Notes under the pieces: generated by a model | The model's database searches: none | Seen by the model: the letters and a program-made list of their open reading frames with translations, nothing else | What the model was told of the DNA's origin: nothing | Part shown: piece by piece, positions 1-47,480 of the stretch | Numbering within the stretch: position 1 is the stretch's first letter | Layout of the letters: every line of letters starts with the position of its first letter | Assembly (NCBI RefSeq): GCF_964204645.1 | Contig: NC_134025.1 | Coordinates: 14,267,001 to 14,331,000 of the forward strand | DNA from: Tubulanus polymorphus | Lineage: Eukaryota; Nemertea; Palaeonemertea; Tubulaniformes; Tubulanidae | Reading direction: 5' to 3' | DNA: 64,000 bases | Program-made: the position numbers and the translations under genes

Positions 1-810
1 TACACATATTTTGGTCATATTTTGTACTAATGTTAGGTGTAGCCTATCAAGAAGTACGGGTACAAGTCAATCTCCATAACTGTCGGGCGTTTTCCCTTAG
101 CCTTCTAGTGATCTCACGTATAAGATTACATTATCATAAAACGAACGGACACCAAATGCGGTATTTGGAGGCTCTTATAACTGGAGGAGAGCCTTCATAT
201 ACGAAGATATGAGACGTGAGGGCTCGCCGAATCGCGATTTCAATAAATCAATTGCCCGCTCATAATTGTCACCGCTACAACTTATTCCTGCTATGCACGA
301 TAATGCATCGCCTGACAAACATGATCGCAAATAAGTAAATTTATTGACATTCGGAATATCGGTTTTGTGCCCGCCGGTCTCGAAACTATCCCAGAAATTG
401 CTCCACTCTAGGACTAGGCCTGAAAATTTTGGCAACTGCAATATGGGCAATTTTTTATGCAAATTCGTTTTTGAATCGGAGTCCGAACGCGTCCTATTTA
501 TCTTGCCTTTTGTTTAATCATTGACCAATCTTTGAGCATTGAATACAGATCGTTCATAATCGTCGTGGGAGAGGAATTCTTTCTCAATGTCATTCTCAGA
601 GTCGAGAAATCTCACAATCTGGTTGTTTATTTCGTCTTAATCACGAAGCTTATCTTGAAGTGTCGAAATATAGTCGCAAAGCATCTGATAATCAGTTGAA
701 CCTGCAGTTATCGAATTTTTAATGTCAGTTACATACCTCGTCACAACAGAACGAATCCTTCTTCGACTTCCTTTAAGTTGTTGTAACAATTTATCCGTAT
801 CTTGTTCCAT
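1..810 (-). pseudogene. BEL/Pao retrotransposon gag (DUF1759-like), decayed, cut by window edge
   Basis: Read on the minus strand from a methionine near 810. The first part is a charged helical N-terminus, followed (about 460-175) by the conserved gag core with motifs LPKFSG, FWDSFE and YLRSCLSGDA that mark the DUF1759 gag family of BEL/Pao LTR retrotransposons. This protein would form the particle that packages the element RNA. One frame runs through the whole stretch but is broken by several in-frame stops (around 640, 510, 175 and again nearer the window edge), so it is a dead copy. The open frame from 1029 to 810 probably includes non-coding leader. Protease, reverse transcriptase and integrase would lie to the left, outside the window. 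No LTR was identified between 1030 and 1690. Family assignment is confident; the exact start is not. Confidence 0.8.
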
Positions 811-1029
811 TTCGAGGGACCAAAACTTAGGTCGAGAACGTAAGTGAGAATATTTGAGAATTTGGTTCTGACGAACAACGTATTTACATTTATTTACACT
901 ACACTTTACGGATTGACATATGCTCTGCTCGCGAGAGCTGCAAAACAACAACTGCCGTACACATACCATACAGTCGATCATGCGCACTAGTCGTGGCCGA
1001 AAACCTTGGCGGAAAAATATTCCCGACAT

Positions 1030-1682
1030 ACGGGTGACTTAAAGAATTTGGTCGCATGGATGGGTACACCTTCCTTATTGGTACGTTACCAGTGTTTGAT
1101 ACCCGGAATAAAAGCTTACCATCAAATAATTCCTCAACTGTGAAGCCGACTCAAGATTTTCAAATTGCTTGGGTAGTAACTGTTGTGTTTTGGATTCCTA
1201 TAGCTATGACAAATGAACAACCAACTCTATAATCGCCATATTATAAACTCGATTTCTATCAAACTCCACCAGAGGGCGCAATGCCCTGGTACAATATATT
1301 TAGCTAACACTACAATAACTTCATTTAGTTACCATTGATAACAACTTACTTTGATTCATGACAACGACCTCATCCTTTTCCGACTCACAATCTTCTTCCT
1401 TGAGGAATACAACTGAGAAATCAGGCAAGAATGTGTAGTACTCATCTGTGATTTTGGTTTCATCTTGGTAAAGATTACCATTACTTATGTTGGCTTTTAC
1501 ACAAGCTGTAATGTCAAATGAAATTAGTGGTATAAGAATTTTTATTTATCACTACGTATCCTGCCAAGATGAAACATCAAGTCCCAGCTTCAAAAGGGGT
1601 GTATGATATTGTTTAACACAATCCCTTGACACTCATTGCCATAAAGTGAAGAAAATTTTGAATTAATTTCGATAATAACTTA
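1030..1682. other. No gene seen
   Basis: AT-rich sequence to the right of the decayed gag. It should contain the leader and LTR of that element if they survive, but I could not delimit an LTR. No convincing exon or RNA gene. Confidence 0.4.
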
Positions 1683-2030
1683 AAATATAGCTGCAAAGCA
1701 GCGATAACGGGTTTTCTGCACAGTCTTAGAATCCTGTTCAACGGTGGATTTCGACGAAGCATTTGATAAGGCACAACATCAGCCATTACTAAACAGGCTA
1801 TTAGGAAACAGTATCAATGATAGGTCGCCCAAATGGCTCAGCAGTTATCTCTGAACGAAAACTTGTAGCCGAAATCAACGGAATGCCTCATCTTGGAATA
1901 AGTCGGTCAAACTAGTGGAGTCACGCAAGGTAGTATCCTAAGTTGTCTTCTGTTTATTGTCCTGACAAATGGCATACACAGTAATCCAACATATACCAGA
2001 CCGAGTAAATTTCCAAATCGACCTTAACAC
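1683..2030 (+). pseudogene. LINE reverse transcriptase fragment, copy A of a composite repeat
   Basis: Plus-strand reading in shifting frames gives pieces of a non-LTR retrotransposon reverse transcriptase: a motif-A-like stretch (VDFDEAFDKAQH, about 1745-1785), a PKWLSSYL stretch, and a remnant of the segment usually ending in GVPQGS. Stops and frameshifts are frequent. It follows a short segment, around the palindrome AGCTGCAAAGCAGC, that is repeated before the fragment at 57.0 kb. Very old and non-functional. Confidence 0.6.
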
Positions 2031-2560
2031 GCTGTTCGACCAAAAAACTTAATGTTCCAACAAGAAAATCTTGTTCGAATGAAAATAATTCTGTTTGATC
2101 GAACAATACGCTTTTAGCTTGAACCAAAAATTTTCTTCATTCTGACAAAAAATGTGTTCGAATAAAAAGCTATGTTATTGTTGAAATGAAAAAAAATTTG
2201 GTTGAGCGAAAACAATTTTTTTCGAACGAATGTTTGAATGAAAACAATTCTGTTCGATTGAACGAAATACTTAATACTTTCGGTTCGGAGAAAAAACTTT
2301 TTTCAATATACTTGTTCGAACGAAAAACTTAATGTTCTGACAAGAAAATTCTGTTCGAATTAAAACGATTCTGTTCAATTGAATGATTGTTCGAACGAAA
2401 AACCTTTCATTTGGACAAAAAAAAGTTTGTTCAACTTTGTTCTAACGATTTTTTCAAATTGGTTCAATTGTATAGAATATTATTGGTTCGAACGAAATAA
2501 ATTTTGTTCCGGCGAAAGAATTTTCGAGCGAAAGGACTTTTGAACGAAAAAAAAAGATAT
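2031..2560. repeat. TTCGAAC/GAACGAAAA-rich degenerate tandem tract
   Basis: Degenerate short motifs such as TGTTCGAACGAAAA recur irregularly for about 500 bp. The same kind of tract follows the related LINE fragment at 57.4-57.8 kb, so it belongs to the composite repeat. Open frames here come from low complexity. Confidence 0.6.
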
Positions 2561-2777
2561 TTCTGGTGCTCCGCAGTAACTTAAAGTCAGACGTAGGTTG
2601 TTCTTGTGACACGATGCGATCCTCGCGTTGCATCGCAAGTTTCGATGCAAGTCGCTTGCAATACGATTGTGTGCGACTAGTTTCTGCCAGTCGCAAGAGC
2701 GCGTCGGTTGGTTGTGACAGTCGTGTCGCGTCGCAGAAAGTAGAACACGTACGACTCCATGTGACTGGCGTTGCTGA

Positions 2778-3255
2778 AAGATGAGGACGCCAGTGATATG
2801 ACGACTGAGTTTCAAGTCGTCAAAACGTCACGATATGTCGACATATTCATGTCGAATTGATGCGATATATCGACATAAATATGGCGACTTATCGAGTTGG
2901 AACGCAACAACTCGAGGCCCTTCATCGCTTCCGTAGATCTTTCACTAAGTAGGATCACTTGAATGATCGCTTTAATATCACTTTAAAAAAAAAAGAATCT
3001 GCCAAAATGACTTTAATATTCGACACTATATCTACAGAAGCGATAAGGGGCCTCGAGATGACGCGTTCCAACTCGACAAGTCGCCATATTATTGTCGACA
3101 TACCGCGATATATCGCGTCAAGTCGACATGAATATGTCGATATATCGTGACGTTTTGACGACATATTTCGTTTTCTCAACCATTTTCCTCGCGACAAGTC
3201 GACGTATTCATGACGACTTGAAACTCAGTCGTCATATTACTGGTGTCCTCATCTT
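2778..3255. mobile_element. Foldback element with long inverted arms
   Basis: The left arm starts at AAGATGAGGACGCCAGTGAT and returns in reverse complement at the right edge (about 3211-3255). Homology continues inward through blocks rich in tGTCGACATa and CGATATATCG, so each arm is roughly 170-220 bp around a 70-100 bp centre. This is a non-autonomous foldback or MITE-type element without coding capacity. No target duplication was resolved. Confidence 0.65.
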
Positions 3256-3324
3256 ACATTTAGACATGTCTTCAAATGACGGCTTGTCCCCTGGAAAATG
3301 AGCAATTAAGCGAAATTTGTCGTG

Positions 3325-3452
3325 AAAACGTCACGATATGTAGACATATTCATGTGGACTTGACACGATATATCGCGATATATCGACATAAATATGGCGA
3401 CTTGTCGAGTTTGAACGCGACAACTCGAGGCCCTTTATCGCTTCCGTACTAT
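3325..3452. repeat. Extra arm of the adjacent foldback element
   Basis: This block repeats the left arm of the neighbouring foldback in direct orientation (AACGTCACGATATGT, ATGGCGACTTGTCGAGTT, CAACTCGAGGCCC, TTATCGCTTCCGTA). It suggests a second partial insertion or an unequal exchange. Confidence 0.6.
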
Positions 3453-3536
3453 ATCAGATTAATCGACTTCAAAATAGGCGAAAGCATAAGTCTTTATTAC
3501 GTTATTAATTGGCCTAATTATTCAAAAGCTAATAAT

Positions 3537-4165
3537 GTGGGCGACAAAACCAAAAAATGAATTGTCGCGGGCGATAAAACCAAAATAATCAATTGTCGCG
3601 GGCGATAAAACCAAAATAATCAATTGTCGCTGGCGATAAAAGCAAAATATTGAATTGTCGCGGGCGACAAAACCAAAAAAATGAATTGTCGTGGGCGACA
3701 AAACCAAAAAAAGAATTGTCGCGTGCGACAAAACCAAAATAATGAATTGTCGCGGGCGACAAAACCAAAATAATGAATTGTCGCGGGCGACAAAACCAAA
3801 ATAATGAATTTTCGCAAGCGATAAAACCAAAATATTGTTTTGTCGCGGTTGACAAAACCAAAATAATGAATTGTCGCGGGCGACAAAACCAAAATAATGA
3901 ATTGTCGCGGGCGATAAAACCAAAATATTGAATTTTCGTGGGCGATAAAACCAAAACATTGAATTGTCGCGGCAGAAAAACCAAAATCTTGAATTGTCGC
4001 GGGCGACAAAACCAAACTAATGAATTGTTGCGGGCGATAAAACCAAAATAATGAATTGTCGCGGGCGATAAAACCGCGACAAAAAAAAAATTGTCGCGGG
4101 CGATAAAACCAAAATAATGAATTGTCGCGGGCGACAAAATCAAAATTATTGTTTTGTCGCGTTAT
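3537..4165. repeat. 31-bp minisatellite, about 20 units, each with an internal palindrome
   Basis: The unit reads roughly GACAAAACCAAAATAATGAA followed by TTGTCGCGGGC. It repeats every 31 bp, with point changes and a few indels near 4065-4090. Each unit contains TGTCGCGGGCGACA, a near-perfect 14-nt inverted repeat. Because 31 is not a multiple of 3, all three minus-strand frames stay open and give FGFVARDNS-type repeats. These are an artefact, not a protein. Confidence 0.9.
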
Positions 4166-4269
4166 TTTAGTTTTGTCGTTTTGTCATAATGTCGCCCTCA
4201 TTTGCATATACGTGTTTTTTTTATGCATGGCCCTTATCAGCCACCATACTAAAGCCTTAAGGTCGCGTA

Positions 4270-4615
4270 AAACTCGATAAACACTTCAAGCGACACAGCG
4301 AACGATCTCCTTTCCCCCACAGCGAACGCTTAAACTAGTAGAGGCTACTAGCCTATGTAGGCCTATGTATATGCGTAGGCCTAACATCCGGACAGATTGG
4401 TCGTAGGCCTATTGAATTTAACAACCCACCTAAATATCGTAAATTTTGTTTTGAAGTTCAATCCAATGAGTCCGGTAATAAACGCAACAATTGTACTGTG
4501 TTTGTTTGAGACAGTAAAGCTCAGTACCGGTAGGCCTAAATTTGCGTCAAACTCGATAAACACTTCAAGCGACACAGCGAACGATCCCTTTCCCCCACAG
4601 CGAACGCTTACTCCG
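4270..4615. repeat. About 65-bp direct repeat, two copies about 280 bp apart
   Basis: AACTCGATAAACACTTCAAG and the following CGACACAGCGAACGAT block, with CCCCCACAGCGAACGCTTA, occur at about 4271-4332 and again at 4550-4612 with one small indel. No gene lies between them. Confidence 0.75.
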
Positions 4616-4617
4616 AA

Positions 4618-4735
4618 TGTCAAGTGTGAGTCCAGCATACGGAAAGGATTATGTGTTATATACTTGTATTTAGTAAATACCTTGTGCATTTGACAATGAT
4701 CGGTATGTACTGTAGGAAAAATAGGTATTGTTATA
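4618..4735. repeat. Composite repeat block shared with 57.90-58.01 kb
   Basis: A block of about 110 bp including ATTTGACAATGATCGGTATG and TACTGTAGGAAAAATAG is nearly identical to 57905-58015, in the same orientation. Confidence 0.75.
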
Positions 4736-5149
4736 CTAACTCCTTGAAACCCGCAGCCAAATCACTGGTAGTAATAAATTAATTTGTACTCGATTTGATT
4801 CTCATGATGAGGAGAAACTCGCAGCTAATCCCTGGAACGACGATGTAGTAACACACGTCGATTCGTCGATGTTTACGGCTCGACAGTGCTTTTAAAATCT
4901 AAAGTAGTAAATTTCCAGTGTATCGGTAATATGATTTGATGAGGAAAATGGGCTATTGTTAAAATCACTGTTTGAAGACCGCGACTGAATTTGAAGTCTG
5001 CGGCAATAAATTAGTTCATTTATACTTGAATTGATAATCGAAGTGACAGTCGGCCTGCGGGTTGATTTCGGGATGACGACTCGAAAAACATGTCGCCCCA
5101 TTGAATGGGGCTAAATTTTCGATGTTTACGGCCCGACAGCGCTTTTGTA

Positions 5150-5350
5150 ACGATGATTCGTGAAAAAACACGCGGGCTATTTGTAGATCTCAGTGAGCTG
5201 AACGATATTATATGGATTGTATATGAAACAGCGGTAAGGTAACAAAGCCTATGTTCTTTTGGTAAAAATAGTGTGGAAGAAAATAATAATAATAATAATC
5301 ACGCGGATATCAATAGGGTTTTCTGTGAAATAACAGAAAACCCTAATTAT
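5150..5350. repeat. Composite repeat block shared with 61.12-61.29 kb, ending in a hairpin
   Basis: Shared words include GAAACAGCGGTAAGGTAA and GGATATCAATAGGGTTTTCT. At 5314-5343 AGGGTTTTCTGT and ACAGAAAACCCT flank a 6-nt loop, making a strong hairpin. The same edge occurs near 61250 with a slightly damaged right arm. Confidence 0.7.
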
Positions 5351-7597
5351 GATACATCCACAAATATTGTATTAAGCTGTGTGACAAAACATCTTGAAAA
5401 GGTACCTTTCTGTAGAAGATCATCATAACTATTAGATATAATAGGTATCTTCAATCCATCTTTTAACAGTAGCTTGAAAGGATGACTGAAAATAGTTCAT
5501 AGTTCATCAACTTCGAAACACAATTTAAAGGGAATGGCCAATGTGTGTGATACTGACGTGTTTGGAGGCCAGAAAATGGGTTTACTTCATTTTATAGACA
5601 GTAGCCGGTACCGGTTGTAGTGTGCCGTATGGCGTAGGGCTAAAAAATATCACCAGTCCTTAGCGAAACTTTCATTTTTTCGTAGGCCTATCAACGTCAA
5701 ATCTTAACTTTCTCATACATATCTTTTGGGAGATATTTCCGATACGTTTTGAAGTTGTTGACATGATACATAAAGTAAGAATAATTGTCAAAAAGGAGTA
5801 GAATTTTTTTATACCTTTTCGAGCTGTGGACGATTCTGCCATTTCATTATAGAACACGCTAAAATCTGGAGACGGTTTTGGCTTCTGCGCCAGCCCCGGC
5901 CTGTGTGTCCGACACAGTAGAGCGGATAATGTGGCTTTGGATATTTGCGGATAATCGGCATTATTCGGCCTGGATAAATTTTTTTTTGTGTAGATAAGGA
6001 TGTGTTTGCCAGGATTTTACTGGTTTTTTAATCAAAACATCAACAGATTTAAGGCACGGATAGAAAAACCGTCCGTCACACATTCACCACGATTTCGACA
6101 TTGTTTACATGTGAATTAGTCAGGTTTTCTACGCCAGTAGAAATTCCGTTCATTCAGGATCCATAACGATTCCGTCGTAGAAACGGTGTCGATCCCTGAG
6201 ACGAGGGGGGTCAGGGTTCACATTGATAGCTGTATAAGAATTAAGCAGAATGTGTAAGCTGGTGCCCCTTTAGTGTGAAAAATCAGCAAAATTGCCCTTT
6301 CTTCACCAATATCCGTATGACATTTGCCCTTTTCCAAACAAAAAGGGCCCCTATATTCTTAGCAAATAGACAAGACTGTTAATCTGCCCTTTCAGATAAA
6401 ATTTTCGCAAATAGTGCCCCTTTCTTTTACCTTCTCTGTCTGTTTAGTGCCCTCTTCCAAACCATAGGTGCCCCTTTAAAAGGCAACGTTTATGTCAAAA
6501 ATGTTGCTGAGAAATTTTGAAGGTTACTTTGAATTTTAGACTATAAGCCAATACGGCTAATACAGTCTGTATCCGCCCATGGAATGCATTGTTTGCCATT
6601 TTATGAAAAGCTGACAGGCTGGCCATAGTACCCCTTGGGGCTCTTGTTAAAACATCTTCTGGTTTGAATATTAGGGACTACAGGAACATTTTTGGAAAAA
6701 CTGATAAACATGTGTTCAGCAAAAGATATTCAGATATTGCCATACTGCCTTATTTCATACGAAAGATTGTTGACAAAATCTTTGCCCATTATCCCGCACT
6801 TATTACATTACATTGGAAATAGAGCCACAAATGGTCCAATTAACAACTTTTAAATGATTTCATACAACACCGGCAGTACACAATTCTAGAACTAAGGGTT
6901 AGCGTCGTCCAAAAGCTGTGATAGGTCTAGTAACTAGAGATGATTTGTAAGGATTTATTACCTCCGATGGCTCTCACATGGCGCTGATTCAGCACTGGCA
7001 TATTCCAATCACTTTCACTTAGATCATTGGTTCCAATGGCTTTCTGCCCAACTTAAAGGACATCAGTCTCCAGTCTCCATCCTAGATGTCGAAATGGTTT
7101 AAGAGCTCTTCTTTTCATTTGTCAAGTCATTTGCAAGTATGTTCAGTTACGATATTGATCTGAAAATGACAAGCAAAGCTAGAGCTGCAATCACAAGGAG
7201 ACAATTTGGCCTGGGATAATTCTGGCCTGGACCAGACTCGAGTTAAAGTTGGCTCATGCTAATTATGAGAGTGCTTAAATCACTCACTTCTGAAAATATG
7301 GATTTGTTGTGAGGTGAGAGTCACATAGCAGTTAACATTCACACAGAATAATTTTACCAAGTGTGTGGTCCAAATTTGGCTCGTGTCGAGCAGGCACGGT
7401 CCGATTTGGAACCAGTAAGGACAATTGGCACAATGTTGCCATGTATTTCATGTTAGAATTGAAATTTGCTCAGAGGGCTAATGAATATGCTATTATATCA
7501 AACTTCTGGGGGAAGGCCCTCAAACCGCATGCCATGTTTTCTTGCATAACATTTCTCACTTTATGATAGATGGAATTGGTCATATTATGTCTTTTAG
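5351..7597. other. No gene recognised; repeat scraps
   Basis: A stretch with many GCCCTTT/GCCCCTTT words (6260-6480) looks like an irregular repeat. At 6580-6650 a block (AAAAGCTGACAGGCTGGCCA) is shared with 28190-28260. Upstream exons of the peptidase gene may lie here or outside the window; none could be identified. Confidence 0.4.
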
Positions 7598-45397
<37,800 letters not shown>

Positions 45398-45560
45398 GTA
45401 ACATTAGAACCACCATCATCAATGATGATTAAACTATGTTTCAATTTTTGCCACAATTTGAAAACAATCACATTGATAGCGTTTGATCACATTTGATATA
45501 GTTGACCATGAGGTGCTCTTATCAAGGAATTACCTTAGTTTTAGTGGTCTGGCACTTGAG

Positions 45561-46172
45561 TACCGTATTTTCCGGCCAATAAGCCGATTTTCTAGCCTCA
45601 GATTTTTACCCAAAATATCGTGATCGGCTTATTGGGCGGATACGATCTGACATAAAAAATCACTTCCCGATCGATGCCACTCTAATGCTCTCAATGATCG
45701 TCAAAATCAAGAAAAGTGGTCGATATTTATTTGAGGTCATTATTTACTACCAATTATAATCTATTTTGAACTATTTTATTTTTACTTTGATTGTTCCATC
45801 ACCGCACAGCGGCAATGGTATACATTTATATAACGCGCGAGTTCATCGTACTACCACGTGTCAGTTCATACATTAGTATATATGCAAATCAGCAGTGAGC
45901 CGCGTACTGCGTGTATGGCTGTGTGTATAGTAATCAGCTGAGTGAGTCTATATATAGCACAGTCACTCGGCGATGATAGTATACACAGCACTCTCACACA
46001 TCGGCGGGCGCTACTGTCAGCCTCTTAAATCGTCAATTAAGACGAACTAATTGACAAATCAGTGAATAAAAATCTCTGATGAAGGGCCTCGGCTTATTGG
46101 GCGAAGCTTTATGAAATCCATGTATTTTAGGCTAAAAAACTGCCCTCGGCTTATTGGCCGGAAAATACGGTA
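45561..46172. mobile_element. 612-bp TIR element related to the one at 29.8 kb
   Basis: Ends TACCGTATTTTCCGGCCAAT and its reverse complement, about 26-27 bp. The internal region echoes the 29.8-kb element (TGTGTGTATAG, CACACATCG and GCGGGCG-like words). Non-coding. Confidence 0.8.
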
Positions 46173-46369
46173 GTTTATATCATTACCCGATGGAGTCTTA
46201 GTATTATGCCCCCATTCGACATTAGTCAGGTGCATATATATTTTGACGTGTCTGTCTGCTGCAGCCATCGAAAGTGCGTAATCATAAACATCTATAACTA
46301 CTGAAGTATGTCACCTAGGATCATCAGGGATGAAAATCTTATATGGAAATGCGGATTTCTGCGTTTGGA

Positions 46370-46975
46370 GGTCTATTTTTATCATTCTTGAGATTGCTGT
46401 AAATTCCTTGAGAAATTGATGGCGGGTTAGGGAAAAGTTAAGAGTTTAGATTGTTGCACACTCAATGAACTGATCGTAAAAGTGTCTTATAAAATCGGTG
46501 CTACGATCTCTGAAATCTTTTTAACATCATTGCGAAACATCGTTGTTCTCTAGACCCACTGTCTGCGCATGTTCAACTAATCTAAAATATATACAAATGT
46601 TATAATGCTGCTTGGGAAATCGATATATAGAATCTGCATTTCAGTTCATCCAACAAAGCATAGCCTACGTGCTCAATAAAATTGATCATTGTTTTTATTT
46701 TAGGCACTATGTGCTTGTCGTGAGTGATAGATAAGAAGATTATAAGAGGCTCCTTTTTGGACTCTCAACTATTCATTGACAAGTGGATTTAGTATGAATA
46801 TGCCCTGGTGATTTGGATATTGTCAGAGTCATCCTTTTTATTGACTGCCTAGCGATGTGTGACTTATTCCTTTTCCCAAAATGGAACTTCCGATTATATC
46901 GACTAAGTCTCAATGTCCATGGACCTCTTGTTGAAAATAGAACTGCCCCTCAAAATAGCTCGACCATGACACACT
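46370..46975. repeat. Interspersed repeat, copy with 49.65-49.97 kb
   Basis: Shared blocks include TCATTCTTGAGATTG, CAACAAAGCATAGCCTAC, AGTGATAGATAAGAAGATTA and TCAGAGTCATCCTT. This copy continues through CTCTTGTTGAAAAT, where the other copy is interrupted by the BEL insertion. Confidence 0.7.
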
Positions 46976-47480
46976 TGGTGATTTTAACAATGATTTTGTT
47001 GAATCGCCTAGTATATATCTCCTCCAACACTCATGCACCAGTTAAACCGTATAAGTGCTTATTTGGTATGAATTAATTTGTCCCGTTTTTCAGTAACGTC
47101 ATTCCCTTTAAAATTCTAATTCGTACTCTATAATCCGTATTTTCACTTATTCCGTAGACAAATGCCGTTGTCCAATTTATATGTAGGCTAAATCCTTATG
47201 TGTAATCCGTATCAGCTGTCAGCTGTTGGGAACAAACACTTGAAGTGAAAAAAGGATAAACATCTGTAATCTAATGAGGTTAGTGTGGTCAGTAGGAAAT
47301 ATGAGAAACTCCAGAAAATACTGAGGTTAATCCATCAATGTCATAGTCTCAAGCTTCGCTATTCAGTACAGATGCTATTATCTGTCGATCAGCAAAAAGT
47401 CCTTTGATGAGTCGCCCTAAAGTATGGCCTGTGGGTTATCTGTACTAGACACACGATGGCTTCAAATAGTCCTACTCTAC
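46976..47480. other. No gene seen
   Basis: AT-rich sequence between repeats. Confidence 0.4.

Noticed and set aside
3522-4143. Long overlapping minus-strand ORFs (up to 184 codons) with FGFVARDNS repeats
   Set aside because: They come from the 31-bp minisatellite, which keeps all three frames open; no start, splice or domain evidence.
3537-4165. CRISPR-like array
   Set aside because: Units are contiguous 31-mers without unique spacers, in animal nuclear DNA.
5672-5857. First exon of a minus-strand gene (MAESSTARKG before a GTATAA donor)
   Set aside because: Only ten codons with a weak donor and no following exon; cannot be supported.
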